The notes: generated by a model not told the origin, from the letters alone. A DNA stretch of 47,524 nucleotides from Candidatus Nealsonbacteria bacterium RIFOXYB1_FULL_40_15 (GCA_001821555.1 MHMM01000004.1:1-47524), one strand, 5' to 3'. Positions 23,483 through 31,476 are shown, counted from the first letter of the stretch. Translations and numbers: made by a program.

Positions 23483-24393
23483 ACTCGTATGTTTTTCTTT
23501 TTGATATAGTGATAGGCGGATAAAACAGCTTTGGCCCCGTCGCCTGCGGCTATTATTATCTGCTTAAAAGAAGAGGCGCATATATCTCCTGCAGCAAAAA
23601 GCCCTTCTTGGCTTGTCATACAGTTAGAATCAACTATCACTTCTCCGTTGCCGTTTAAATCAGCTGTTCCTAATAAAAACTTAGATGCGGGGATATATCC
23701 TGTCTCAATAAAAACTCCCTGGACTAGAAGCTCTTTTTTGACTCCATTTTGATTAAAAATAATAGATTCAACAAATTTCCCCCCTTTGATCTCCTTTAGT
23801 TCTGCTCCTGTTATTACCTCAACCTTTTTGGAAGATCTGGCTATGTCTTGAAGCTCGCCAAAAGATTTTGGCTCTTCTGAAAACTCAAGAATGTATATCT
23901 TTCTTGCTATATTAGTTAAAAAAACAGCTGTTTCAAATCCGGCGTTTCCTCCGCCTATTACGGCTACGTCCTTTCCCTTAAAAAGAGGCCCGTCGCAGAC
24001 AGAACAGGCGCTTACGCCCTTGCCTAAAAATTCTTTTTCTCCCGGAATATTGAGAGATTTGGGAGCAGATCCTGCGGCTACAACCACCGATATTGCCTGA
24101 AACTCCTTGTTCTTAGTAAAAACGGAAAAATCTTCTTTTTTCTCAATTCCTATAACTTCTCCTTGAAGAATTTCAGCATTAAGACTTCTTAAGTGATCTT
24201 CCATCTGCTTTGCGAGTTTTACCGCCTCCGCAGATTTTATTCCGGGCCAGTTTTCTATAGCAACAGCTTTATTGTATATCTGCCCCCCGAGATTCTTCGT
24301 TATAATTAATGACTTTAAGTTTAATCTTGAAGCATAGATACCAGCCGTAATTCCGGCAGGACCTCCTCCTATAATAATCAAATCATACTTCAT
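23479..24393 (-). CDS. trxB: Thioredoxin reductase
   Basis: 304-aa FAD/NADPH flavoenzyme reducing thioredoxin-like proteins. FAD motif IIGGGPAGITAGIYASR, redox pair in SACSVCDGPLF (CxxC), NADPH motif VIGGGNAGFETAVF and C-terminal GDICASSFKQI. Its likely clients are the glutaredoxin-like and membrane thioredoxin-like proteins encoded nearby. TATAAT lies 6 nt before the ATG. Confidence 0.94.
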   Translation of the reverse strand: MKYDLIIIGGGPAGITAGIYASRLNLKSLIITKNLGGQIYNKAVAIENWPGIKSAEAVKLAKQMEDHLRSLNAEILQGEVIGIEKKEDFSVFTKNKEFQAISVVVAAGSAPKSLNIPGEKEFLGKGVSACSVCDGPLFKGKDVAVIGGGNAGFETAVFLTNIARKIYILEFSEEPKSFGELQDIARSSKKVEVITGAELKEIKGGKFVESIIFNQNGVKKELLVQGVFIETGYIPASKFLLGTADLNGNGEVIVDSNCMTSQEGLFAAGDICASSFKQIIIAAGDGAKAVLSAYHYIKKKNIRV

Positions 24394-24399
24394 ATCTCA

Positions 24400-24405
24400 A
24401 TTATA
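24400..24405 (-). promoter_or_regulatory. -10 hexamer for leaderless trxB-eno
   Basis: TATAAT, TGAGAT, ATG 24393. No ribosome binding site. Confidence 0.65.
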
Positions 24406-24418
24406 CAGAAATTTTTGG

Positions 24419-24445
24419 AAATTAAAAAGCCAAGCGCTGGCTTTT
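24419..24445 (-). terminator. Terminator after galU
   Basis: 8-bp stem AAAAGCCA / TGGCTTTT with a 5-nt loop, followed on the minus strand by TTTTTAATTT. Confidence 0.75.
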
Positions 24446-24456
24446 CTGCATTTTCA

Positions 24457-25335
24457 TTATTTTATCTTGAGATCTTTTACAAATTGCCTTATTTCGGCTC
24501 CGTATTTGGGGTGGAAAAGAGAAAAATATATATTAGACTTCATCCATTTGGGTTTGTCTCCGCATTCCAGCCAATTGCCTGAAATTTCGCATCCATAGAT
24601 AAGCTTGCCTTCTTTTATCATTTGATTGCTTATAACCTCGGCTAGTATTATTTCTCCTTTTGCTGTCGGCTTTGCTTTTTTTAGATATGAAAAGATTTCC
24701 GGGGTAAGAATATATCTTCCGCATATTGAGAGGTTTGACGGCGCTTCTTGCAAAGAAGGTTTTTCAATTATTCTCTTAATCTTATATATCTTATTCGCTA
24801 TCTTCTCAACCCCTGCTATTCCGTAGCATGAAATCTTGCTTTCTGAAACAGGGTAAAGAGCGATTACCGGCTTCTGGCATGTTTTAAAAACATTTGACAG
24901 CTGTTGGATCACGGGCTCTTCTGCGTCAAAAACATCATCCGAAAACATACAGGCGACCGGTTCGTCTTTTGCATATTTTGCGGCCTGAAGTATGGCGTGT
25001 CCATCCCCTAAGGGCTTCTTCTGCAAAACATATGAAAAAGAAATTCCTTCAAGCGATTCTTCAAGGATTTTCAGTTCTGATAAAATATCTTCTTTCTTTT
25101 TTTCTTTGAGCTCTTTTTCAAGCTTTAAAGAGGGCTTTAAATACTCAAGAGCTTTTTTATTATCCTGTCTTACAACAAAAATAATCTCTTTTACTCCCGA
25201 GTTTTTGGCTTCTTCTATCGCATATTGGACTAGGGGTTTGTCAGCCAAAGGCAAAAGCTCCTTTGGAACAGCTTTTGACAAAGGAAGAAATCTTGTTCCC
25301 AGTCCTGCTATCGGAAGAATTGCCTTATTCATCAT
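24457..25335 (-). CDS. galU: UTP-glucose-1-phosphate uridylyltransferase
   Basis: 292-aa nucleotidyltransferase making UDP-glucose for surface polymers. LPIAGLGTRFLPLSKAVPKELLPL is the nucleotide-binding signature; MFSDDVFDAEEP and IIEKPSLQEAPSNL are also typical. It starts ATGATG at the FtsZ-like stop (4-nt overlap); either Met may be used. Last gene of the operon from 27078, before a terminator. Confidence 0.93.
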   Translation of the reverse strand: MMNKAILPIAGLGTRFLPLSKAVPKELLPLADKPLVQYAIEEAKNSGVKEIIFVVRQDNKKALEYLKPSLKLEKELKEKKKEDILSELKILEESLEGISFSYVLQKKPLGDGHAILQAAKYAKDEPVACMFSDDVFDAEEPVIQQLSNVFKTCQKPVIALYPVSESKISCYGIAGVEKIANKIYKIKRIIEKPSLQEAPSNLSICGRYILTPEIFSYLKKAKPTAKGEIILAEVISNQMIKEGKLIYGCEISGNWLECGDKPKWMKSNIYFSLFHPKYGAEIRQFVKDLKIK

Positions 25336-26636
25336 TTATCTTTTCTTCTTAATATTGCGGGGGTTTCCCAAGCGCTTTCCTTATCAAGAAGCTCCCTTTC
25401 TTCTTCCTGGATTACCTTTCTGACCTCAAGGGCTGTCCTCCTTACCTTTTCCGGCTGCTTTTCTTCGGGTTTTTCTTCTTTGGCCGGAACGACAACGGGC
25501 TTCTTGGGCTTCAAGATTATTTTTTGCTCTTGTTTTTCTGCCTTTTTTTTCACGGTTTTATTTTTATCAGGTTTTTCTTTTTTGAGCAAGTCATGCCCCG
25601 ATCCGCATCCGACGGCAAGAAGAGCTATTCTTATCCTGTTCTTTAGTTTTTCGGTCTGATTTATCCCGAATATGATTTTAGCCGAAGGATTAATAGCTTC
25701 TGAAATAAATGTGGAAAGCTTTGAAACATCGGAGAGGCATAATGATTTTCCTCCTGTAATATTATAAAGAATTCCTTTGGCTCCCTTTAGGGTATAAGGA
25801 TAGAGAGAAGTTGAAACTACTTTCCTGGCGGCTTCCTCCTTTTGAGATTCTTCTATCTCAACAGCATTCAAATAGCAAAGCTTACCGTATCCCGAAAGAA
25901 TAGTTTTCAGGTCCGCAAAGTCTATGTTTATAAGGCCGGTAGAATAAATCATTTCCATCAGCCCTTCCAGATTGCTTACAAGCCTCCTGTTTATAGCCGA
26001 GAGTGCTTCTTGAAGGGGCGTATTCTTATCTATTATTTGGAATATTCTTTCATTCGGAATGATCGCAAAGACATTAAAATAAGGCTTTGACTTAATCAAC
26101 GCTTGATCGGCTATCTCCGCCTTTTTTTCGCCCTCAAAACTGAAAGGAAGGGTAAAAATACCGAAAGTCATGCAACCCGCTGCCTTGGCCATCTTCGCAA
26201 GAATATGAGTGGCTCCGGAGCTTGTTCCTCCGCCAAGGCACGAGATTATTATGCAAAGATCCTGCCCTTCAAAAACCTTCTTTAGCTTTTCTTTATCTTC
26301 CAGAGCGGCCTGTTCTGCAAGCTCCACATTCATGCCAGTACCCAGCCCGTTTGTATGGTTTTGCCCAAACTGGATTTTCTTTATTTTAGAATTAAGACTT
26401 CTTAGGGCTCTTGCGTCGGTATTAACCGCCGCAAAATCAGCCTTCCTTATTCTTGAAGCTATTTCTGAAATAATAGATCCTCCTCCCCCCCCCACTCCTA
26501 TTATCCTTATCTTTGCGTCATGCACTCCCTTATATATATCTTCTTTTTGCAAAGCGACTATGGGAGTCTTTTTCCTAGGACTTCTTTTTTTTAAGGATTT
26601 TTGCTGCTTCTTCTTTAAGAATGACTTCCGGCGCAT
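25332..26636 (-). CDS. ftsZ: Divergent FtsZ-family cell division GTPase
   Basis: 434-aa tubulin-like GTPase. RIIGVGGGGGSII is the nucleotide loop. The tubulin signature reads CLGGGTSSGATHIL instead of GGGTGTGAAP. NTDARALRS and the T7 region ISCLGG fit FtsZ. A Lys/Glu/Pro-rich linker (residues about 340-415) ends in AWETPAILRRK, which resembles the canonical C-terminal peptide that binds FtsA/ZipA-type anchors. The N-terminus has 25 basic residues encoded within the overlap (62 nt) with the upstream gene, so the true start may lie further in. Confidence 0.85.
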   Translation of the reverse strand: MRRKSFLKKKQQKSLKKRSPRKKTPIVALQKEDIYKGVHDAKIRIIGVGGGGGSIISEIASRIRKADFAAVNTDARALRSLNSKIKKIQFGQNHTNGLGTGMNVELAEQAALEDKEKLKKVFEGQDLCIIISCLGGGTSSGATHILAKMAKAAGCMTFGIFTLPFSFEGEKKAEIADQALIKSKPYFNVFAIIPNERIFQIIDKNTPLQEALSAINRRLVSNLEGLMEMIYSTGLINIDFADLKTILSGYGKLCYLNAVEIEESQKEEAARKVVSTSLYPYTLKGAKGILYNITGGKSLCLSDVSKLSTFISEAINPSAKIIFGINQTEKLKNRIRIALLAVGCGSGHDLLKKEKPDKNKTVKKKAEKQEQKIILKPKKPVVVPAKEEKPEEKQPEKVRRTALEVRKVIQEEERELLDKESAWETPAILRRKDK

Positions 26637-27078
26637 CTTTTTTTATTTTTTTTAATATTTCAAAGGGATGGCTATGGCAATAGTCCCCAAAAACTGTTTC
26701 TTTTGTTTTTTTCTGGAAGTCTTTGGGAAGCGCTTCAAAAACCTGGTTGTGGAAAAATTCGGGGGAAAAAAGATAGACCGAATCAAACTTATGCCTTTGC
26801 CTTATATCCTTCATAGCAGTTTTAAGCTCTCTTAGGAAGTCTTTCATAATTTTTTCCTTAGGAAACTCCAGAACCGAGCCCGATCTTATAACCCTCCCGC
26901 CTGTCCTGGTCTTAAAGAATCCTTCTTTGTCAGAATATTTAGAATTGGGTATTTCTATTTCTTCTATCTTATCTATTTTTCCATTTTCTGCCACATATAT
27001 ATCGGCCTCCTGCCTTCCAGTGACTATAAAGAGGGCCTTGAAGTTTTTGAATTGGGTAAGATCTCTTGATATCTTCAT
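26575..27078 (-). CDS. Bacterial archaeo-eukaryotic release-factor-like protein (baeRF type)
   Basis: 167-aa protein resembling the baeRF / host-attachment family, a domain related to the middle part of eRF1 and Dom34 (FIVTGRQEADIYVAENGKID, DSVYLFSPEFF). Members are thought to act on ribosomes or stalled peptidyl-tRNA; family-level call only. The C-terminus is very Lys-rich and overlaps the FtsZ-like gene by 62 nt. TATAAT is 6 nt before the ATG. Confidence 0.6.
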   Translation of the reverse strand: MKISRDLTQFKNFKALFIVTGRQEADIYVAENGKIDKIEEIEIPNSKYSDKEGFFKTRTGGRVIRSGSVLEFPKEKIMKDFLRELKTAMKDIRQRHKFDSVYLFSPEFFHNQVFEALPKDFQKKTKETVFGDYCHSHPFEILKKIKKDAPEVILKEEAAKILKKKKS

Positions 27079-27084
27079 ACTCTT

Positions 27085-27090
27085 ATTATA
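27085..27090 (-). promoter_or_regulatory. -10 hexamer for leaderless 27078-24457 operon
   Basis: TATAAT, AAGAGT, ATG 27078. Confidence 0.65.
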
Positions 27091-27103
27091 CCAAATCTTA
27101 AAA

Positions 27104-27142
27104 ACAAAAAAAGGCGGGAAAAGAAATTTAATATCCCCGCTT
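27104..27142 (-). terminator. Terminator after the phosphodiesterase gene
   Basis: Minus-strand stem AAGCGGG / CCCGCCTT with one bulged C, a long AT loop, then TTTTTTTGTTTTT. Confidence 0.65.
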
Positions 27143-27158
27143 CAAAACGAATATCTAT

Positions 27159-27196
27159 GGTAATAAATTTCTACCATATGGCAAGAATTTATTACC
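27159..27196. repeat. Inverted repeat between the phosphodiesterase gene and its terminator
   Basis: Perfect 11-bp arms GGTAATAAATT (27159-27169) and AATTTATTACC (27186-27196) around a small CCATATGG palindrome. It could be an mRNA 3' hairpin or a protein site. Confidence 0.6.
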
Positions 27197-27209
27197 TTGC
27201 TCAATACTT

Positions 27210-27809
27210 TCATAATCTTTCGGGATAATCGGATATTATTCCGTCAATTCCGAATTCCTTAATTCTTTTTATATCTTTCTCTTTGTTCACCGTCCACGCA
27301 ATCGCCTTTAACCCTTGAGAATGTATAAGCTCTATTATAATTCTGCTGGCAATTTTTAAAGAGATATTAATTGAAAATGCTCCGACATTCTTTGCAAATT
27401 CAAGCCAACCTCCTTTATCTTTCTTAATAAGGACTCCTATTCTAATTGAAGGAAGGGATTTTTTGAATCTTTTAAGCTCTTCTAAATTAAAAGAAGATAC
27501 CAAAATATTTTCTTCTTTCCACCCCCTTTTAATATATTTTTTTATCAAAAAAGCAACGGGCTCTGCCGTATTTTCTCCTTTGAGTTCAATGTTCAGTCCG
27601 GCTCTCTTTCTTACAAGATCAAACACTTCTTCAAGCAAAGGAGTAGAGTCGTCCATGTTTTCTATGTCATGAACAACATAAATTAAGCCGTCTTTAGAAT
27701 GAACGTCCAATTCAATCATATCAGCTCCAAGCTCTATGGCCTTCTCAAAAGATGCCAAAGTATTCTCTTTTTCATATCCCATGGCCCCCCTATGGCCTAT
27801 TTTTATCAT
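27210..27809 (-). CDS. Glycerophosphodiester phosphodiesterase
   Basis: 199-aa TIM-barrel hydrolase cleaving glycerophosphodiesters to glycerol 3-phosphate and an alcohol. Catalytic set: IGHRGAMGYEKENTLASF (His and Glu), MIELDVHSKDG and YVVHDIEN; IIELIHSQGLKAIAWTVN lies near the end. The start at 27809 is chosen over the in-frame ATG at 27848 because the family begins right at IKIGHRG and a TATTAT lies 6 nt before it. No signal peptide, so probably cytosolic. Confidence 0.88.
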   Translation of the reverse strand: MIKIGHRGAMGYEKENTLASFEKAIELGADMIELDVHSKDGLIYVVHDIENMDDSTPLLEEVFDLVRKRAGLNIELKGENTAEPVAFLIKKYIKRGWKEENILVSSFNLEELKRFKKSLPSIRIGVLIKKDKGGWLEFAKNVGAFSINISLKIASRIIIELIHSQGLKAIAWTVNKEKDIKRIKEFGIDGIISDYPERL

Positions 27810-27815
27810 TAGTCC

Positions 27816-27821
27816 ATAATA
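27816..27821 (-). promoter_or_regulatory. -10 hexamer for leaderless phosphodiesterase gene
   Basis: TATTAT, GGACTA, ATG 27809; decides the start codon. Confidence 0.6.
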
Positions 27822-27856
27822 CCAAAAAGAAAAGGATTTATAAAGCATGAGTTTAA

Positions 27857-27883
27857 TTAAAAAGGCGGATATTTATCACCGCC
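27857..27883 (-). terminator. Terminator overlapping the end of the tiny peptide gene
   Basis: GGCGG / CCGCC stem around a 10-nt loop that holds the TGA stop, then TTTTTAATT on the minus strand. Confidence 0.7.
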
Positions 27884-27953
27884 TAGAACGAAACAGCCAC
27901 ACCACAATAGGAAACCCCCAAAGAACAAATACCACAGAAAGACAAAGAATCAT
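27876..27953 (-). CDS. Tiny single-helix membrane peptide, 25 aa
   Basis: Short frame MILCLSVVFVLWGFPIVVWL then FRSRR: one hydrophobic helix with a basic cytoplasmic end. Supported by a TATAAT promoter, an AAAGGAG ribosome binding site 5 nt before the ATG, and a terminator that begins at the stop codon. The layout resembles hydrophobic type I toxins or small-subunit peptides, but no sequence family is recognised and no antisense RNA promoter was identified. Confidence 0.6.
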   Translation of the reverse strand: MILCLSVVFVLWGFPIVVWLFRSRR

Positions 27954-27979
27954 AGCTTCTCCTTTCAATAATAGAGCTG

Positions 27980-28007
27980 ATTATAGCTGAAATTCAATAA
28001 ATTTCAA
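27980..28007 (-). promoter_or_regulatory. Promoter of the 25-aa peptide gene
   Basis: TTGAAA (28007-28002), 16-bp spacer, TATAAT (27985-27980). The -35 half lies in a 28-bp sequence repeated at 31266-31293. Confidence 0.75.
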
Positions 28008-28017
28008 CTATTTTCTT
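27990..28017. repeat. 28-bp exact repeat, copy 1 (copy 2 at 31266-31293)
   Basis: Identical 28-nt stretch (AAATTCAATAAATTTCAACT... on plus). Copy 1 carries the -35 box of the tiny peptide gene. Copy 2 covers the stop codon of the DUF167 gene. Confidence 0.85.
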
Positions 28018-28056
28018 CAAATGCATTCAAAAGTATATGTTTGGTTCTTTCTTGAG

Positions 28057-28082
28057 ATTGGAAAAGTAGCTACTTTTCCAAT
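28057..28082. repeat. Perfect inverted repeat, 12-bp arms
   Basis: ATTGGAAAAGTA, GC, TACTTTTCCAAT. It lies between the kinase gene and the tiny peptide promoter. T-rich DNA follows on the plus strand. It could be a hairpin at the end of the kinase mRNA or an operator. Confidence 0.7.
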
Positions 28083-28166
28083 TTATTCTTTATTATTTCG
28101 GCTAATTTAGTTGAGATAGTTTCGGTTTAAGCTTTGCAACACATAAACATAGAACATAATATATCT

Positions 28167-29363
28167 CTAATGAGATTTTGCCACCCCGCTTCCTCTGAAT
28201 TCGGGGGGCAGGTTTTTTAAGTTCAGGGCTCTGTTCCCAAGGACGACATTTAAAGGCAATTCAATAAAGAAGGTTGAACCCTTGCCTTCGCCTGCGGATT
28301 CAGCCCAAATCTTTCCCTTGTGGCCTTCTATTATTCTTGAAGTGATCCAAAGCCCTATTCCCCTGCCAGTGGCAAACATCTTCATCGCTCCTTCGCCCCT
28401 TTCAAAAAGTTTGTTGAATAAATCTTTTTGATATTCTTTTGGAATACCGGCTCCCGTGTCTTGGATGGTAAGCAATAATTTATCTGCTTTAGTTTGAATT
28501 TTTACCGCAACACTACCATGCTGGGTGTATTTTACCGCATTGTCAATTATGTTGTAGACAGCCACTTTTAATTTTTGGGGATCTGCCTTGATATCGGGAA
28601 GATTATCCTGAACTTCCATGGTTAGGGATATTCCTTTCTTTTCGGCTTCCAATTTTACATCTTCTATGGCCTCTTTTATCATTTTATCTATTTTGATATT
28701 TTCCTTGGGTAATACTACCTGCCTGCCCAACTGGAATTGGGAAATATCCAATAAATCATTTACTATCTTTATTTCATTGCTCGTTGAGGCAGTAAACTTG
28801 TTTATCACATCTTGTATCTTTTTAGGAATCTTTCCGTAACTTCCGCCTTTTAATAAATCCAAGTATCCTGACATTGAAGTCAATGGCGTTCTTAAATGGT
28901 GCTGGGTAGCCATAATAAATTGGTTCTTGGCATCGTTTGTTTTTTCCAGCGTTTGTCGGGCTTCTTTTTCCACCTCGTAGGCCTTGCGGATTTCTTTTGT
29001 TTGTTCCCTAACCCTTTTTTCAAGATTTTTATTCAATTCCCCCAGCGCTTCTTTTGCTTTTTTTTCAGAAAAATTAGCTCGGATAATTTTATCTGTGCTT
29101 TTATTAAAAAAATAGCCATAAACAACGGATAATATAAAAACGGAAATAATCACTAATTCTGAGACTCTTCCATAAATTAAAAAAGATGCGCCAAAGAAAA
29201 TAATAATTAAAACTATGCTTATTATCTGATAATGCAGGAACAAACAATTACGAAACTTTAAATCACAAAATTGACAACGGCCATAAGGAGCATATCCAAG
29301 AGCATTGACCAGCCAGCAGTTTTTGTTGAAACATTTAGAGCAATTTTTTGTTTCTATTTTCAT
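28167..29363 (-). CDS. Membrane sensor histidine kinase with cysteine-rich N-terminus
   Basis: 398 aa. Residues 1-45 hold seven or eight Cys (NCSKCFNKNCW, GRCQFCDLKFRNC), likely a metal- or redox-binding knuckle on the cytoplasmic side. Two or three transmembrane helices follow at about 45-90, then a coiled coil, HisKA (ATQHHLRTPLTSMSGYLDLL, phospho-His) and the HATPase domain (DNAVKYTQHG, DTGAGIP, GRGIGLWITSRII). No response regulator is adjacent. It overlaps the preceding membrane gene by 4 nt. Confidence 0.88.
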   Translation of the reverse strand: MKIETKNCSKCFNKNCWLVNALGYAPYGRCQFCDLKFRNCLFLHYQIISIVLIIIFFGASFLIYGRVSELVIISVFILSVVYGYFFNKSTDKIIRANFSEKKAKEALGELNKNLEKRVREQTKEIRKAYEVEKEARQTLEKTNDAKNQFIMATQHHLRTPLTSMSGYLDLLKGGSYGKIPKKIQDVINKFTASTSNEIKIVNDLLDISQFQLGRQVVLPKENIKIDKMIKEAIEDVKLEAEKKGISLTMEVQDNLPDIKADPQKLKVAVYNIIDNAVKYTQHGSVAVKIQTKADKLLLTIQDTGAGIPKEYQKDLFNKLFERGEGAMKMFATGRGIGLWITSRIIEGHKGKIWAESAGEGKGSTFFIELPLNVVLGNRALNLKNLPPEFRGSGVAKSH

Positions 29364-29776
29364 TTTCTAATAAAAACCCTTTTGAAAAAAACATACATTA
29401 AAGTAGCTATGCAAAACCCCGCAAAGCAAGCCAAAAATATTAAAAAATCTACAACCAAAAGATATATCCAAGCGAAATTCACAAATTTATCTAAATAAAT
29501 AAGCAGGAATCCGATGAGTAAAAGAAGCGCCGTCATCCCTGCAACAAAATTAAGTTCCGCTAATTCCTTCTGAATTGATATAGATTTTCTATTTAAAATC
29601 AGGGCGTGAAATTGATATGGAATATTGAGTTTTATTGAAATAACTCCGAAAATCATTAGAACAGCAGTTGTTAAAACCAGCCATTCATTATGTATAAAAA
29701 AGGCTACTAAAACCATTAGTCCGTAAATAGCACGAGAGAATCTAAGGGAACTGTTATGGATTGAGCATTGTTTCAT
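29360..29776 (-). CDS. Four-helix membrane protein, possibly DUF4395-like
   Basis: 138-aa protein with four hydrophobic segments (about 15-32, 34-52, 75-97, 102-130). The N-terminal CSIHNSSLRFSRAIYGLMV resembles DUF4395 proteins, but the match is tentative. It precedes and overlaps the histidine kinase gene, so it may be part of the same sensing unit. A TATAAA lies 8 nt before the ATG. Confidence 0.55.
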   Translation of the reverse strand: MKQCSIHNSSLRFSRAIYGLMVLVAFFIHNEWLVLTTAVLMIFGVISIKLNIPYQFHALILNRKSISIQKELAELNFVAGMTALLLLIGFLLIYLDKFVNFAWIYLLVVDFLIFLACFAGFCIATLMYVFFKRVFIRK

Positions 29777-29798
29777 ATTATCTTTTTATATTTAATTA

Positions 29799-31181
29799 TT
29801 ATTTTTTAAAACTTTTTCGTAAATAGCTTAAAAGGTTTTTCTTTTCTTTCGGCTGGACCGAATAAACACATTTTTTAACGCACGAACAGGCAATTTTAAC
29901 GTCTTTGATATTGTTGTATATATAAAAACTCAACCTGCAACTTGCGGCAGGGTTTAATCCATAATAATGATGCGCCAATGTGGCGCAATGGCAGCCGGCC
30001 CTTGATTCTACATTCATAATGCTTAGATCTTGGGCAATTTTAAACGGATCTTTGTTTTCACAAGTAAAAGCTACCAATGCCGTTCTCTTTCCGGCCGTAT
30101 CGGGACCGTAAATTTTTAATGATGGAATTCCTTTTAAAATCTTTAGTGCCTCATCGATTAAGATTCTTTCGTGGTTTTCCACTTTTTCCATAGCCCTTTT
30201 TACATCCGATAATTCTAATTTTTTATCGGTCATAAAATAAACAAATTTGCCAGGATTCAAAGAAAAATCCATTATCAATCTCACGGCTTGGGCTGAAAGA
30301 ATTGTTCCTAAGATATTTGGCGTTCCGGCTGTAAATTTCCATGGAAGCTTATTGTATCCGACTTTATCCGGGGAAACCTCCCCCTCTGCAATCATATCTC
30401 CACCATAAAGAAACGGCCTAATATTTGAAAGCAATTCCTCCTTCGCATATAACGCTCCTACCCCGAAGGGAGCAAGCATTTTATGAAAAGACCAAACAAG
30501 AAAATCTACATCCAAATCTTTAACATCGGTTAAAAAATTTGGCACCATCTGCGCTCCATCAACTAGCAAGTAAGACTTTTTTTCTCCGCTTGGCTGAATA
30601 TATCCTGAAGTATTTGCAATTTCTCTTATTTCTTTTATCGGATTCTTGGTTCCTAAAAAATTTGAAGCCCCAGAGCAACAAACTATCTTTGTTTTTTTAT
30701 CTACCAGAGATTTTAATTGATTCAGATCAAGCTCTCCTGTTTCTTTGTCAAACTTTGCCAATCTGCATTCAACCTTAATCCCAAACTTTGGTAAAATCTC
30801 TTTGCACAATCCATACCATGGAACATAATTTGAATTATGCTCCATAAAAGTAGTTACAATATTGTCCCCTTCTCTAAATTCTGTCATTAAAGAATACATG
30901 ACCGAATTAATCGCTTCGGTAGCATTTCGATATAAAACAATGCTCTTTCGCGAAGGAGCATTGATAAATTGAGCGATTGTGTCATAGGAAGCTTCGAATA
31001 GTTCGGTGGTCAATATAGAAAACTTAGATTGTCCGCGATGAACATTATCATACTGAACTACAAGTTTATTTAATAATTCTAAAAGCTGAATCGGAACTTG
31101 AGTGCTCGCCGCATTGTTAGAAATAATCCTGCCAGCCCTGATAGCAGGAAAAAAATTTCTTATCTTCTGTGTTTCAATCAT
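29799..31181 (-). CDS. Cysteine desulfurase-like class V aminotransferase
   Basis: 460-aa PLP enzyme. Seen: SNNAASTQVP, EHNSNYVPWY (His stacking on PLP), LVDGAQMVPNF, SFHKMLAPFGVGALY (Schiff-base Lys), FTAGTPN, and ESRAGCHCATL with the Cys that would carry the persulfide. The closest type is SufS/CsdA, supplying sulphur for Fe-S clusters or tRNA thiolation. There are no suf or isc partners next to it. The C-terminus has extra Cys (ACSCVKKC). The start at 31181 is set by TATATT 6 nt upstream. Confidence 0.82.
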   Translation of the reverse strand: MIETQKIRNFFPAIRAGRIISNNAASTQVPIQLLELLNKLVVQYDNVHRGQSKFSILTTELFEASYDTIAQFINAPSRKSIVLYRNATEAINSVMYSLMTEFREGDNIVTTFMEHNSNYVPWYGLCKEILPKFGIKVECRLAKFDKETGELDLNQLKSLVDKKTKIVCCSGASNFLGTKNPIKEIREIANTSGYIQPSGEKKSYLLVDGAQMVPNFLTDVKDLDVDFLVWSFHKMLAPFGVGALYAKEELLSNIRPFLYGGDMIAEGEVSPDKVGYNKLPWKFTAGTPNILGTILSAQAVRLIMDFSLNPGKFVYFMTDKKLELSDVKRAMEKVENHERILIDEALKILKGIPSLKIYGPDTAGKRTALVAFTCENKDPFKIAQDLSIMNVESRAGCHCATLAHHYYGLNPAASCRLSFYIYNNIKDVKIACSCVKKCVYSVQPKEKKNLLSYLRKSFKK

Positions 31182-31187
31182 TAATTT

Positions 31188-31193
31188 AATATA
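31188..31193 (-). promoter_or_regulatory. -10 hexamer for leaderless cysteine desulfurase gene
   Basis: TATATT, AAATTA, ATG 31181; favours this ATG over the one at 31196. Confidence 0.5.
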
Positions 31194-31227
31194 CAATAAA
31201 TCCGTAAATAGCGGAACTGGGACCGGT

Positions 31228-31293
31228 TAAAAAAGCAGATTTATCACCATCCTTCAACATAACTTAAATTCAATAAATTTCAACTATTTTCTT
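31228..31293. repeat. Shrunken copy of the tiny-peptide cassette ends
   Basis: 31266-31293 is the exact 28-bp match to 27990-28017. 31227-31248 matches 27857-27880 (terminator side, about 20 of 24 positions with a 2-nt gap). The two blocks lie 17 nt apart here instead of about 110 nt, so the peptide-coding middle is missing. Confidence 0.6.
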
Positions 31294-31476
31294 TTTTGAG
31301 GAAAAACCCGAAATAATCCTTGCCTCGGATTTAAAATGGCGCCTCAACGCTTTTAGAATAGCCTCGTTTGCAAGGCCTTTTTCGGGCATGGCTTTCACTG
31401 AAACTATATAAAATCCTTCTTTCTCTTCAATTGACTCTTTTTTTGACCCTGCCCTTGCCTTCACGGATATTTTCAT
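31270..31476 (-). CDS. DUF167 / YggU family protein
   Basis: 68-aa protein of the UPF0235 family: MKISVKARAGSKKESIEE, VSVKAMPEKGLANEAILK, and IISGFSSKKKIVEI. Function unknown. It overlaps the tRNA-binding protein gene by 4 nt at the end of a five-gene operon from 33226. Its stop codon lies in the 28-bp repeat. Confidence 0.85.
   Translation of the reverse strand: MKISVKARAGSKKESIEEKEGFYIVSVKAMPEKGLANEAILKALRRHFKSEARIISGFSSKKKIVEIY

Noticed and set aside
31200-31254. Short minus-strand frame after the DUF167 gene with a possible TTGAAA-16-TATGTT promoter
   Set aside because: No ribosome binding site and no plausible peptide; better explained as a collapsed cassette remnant.
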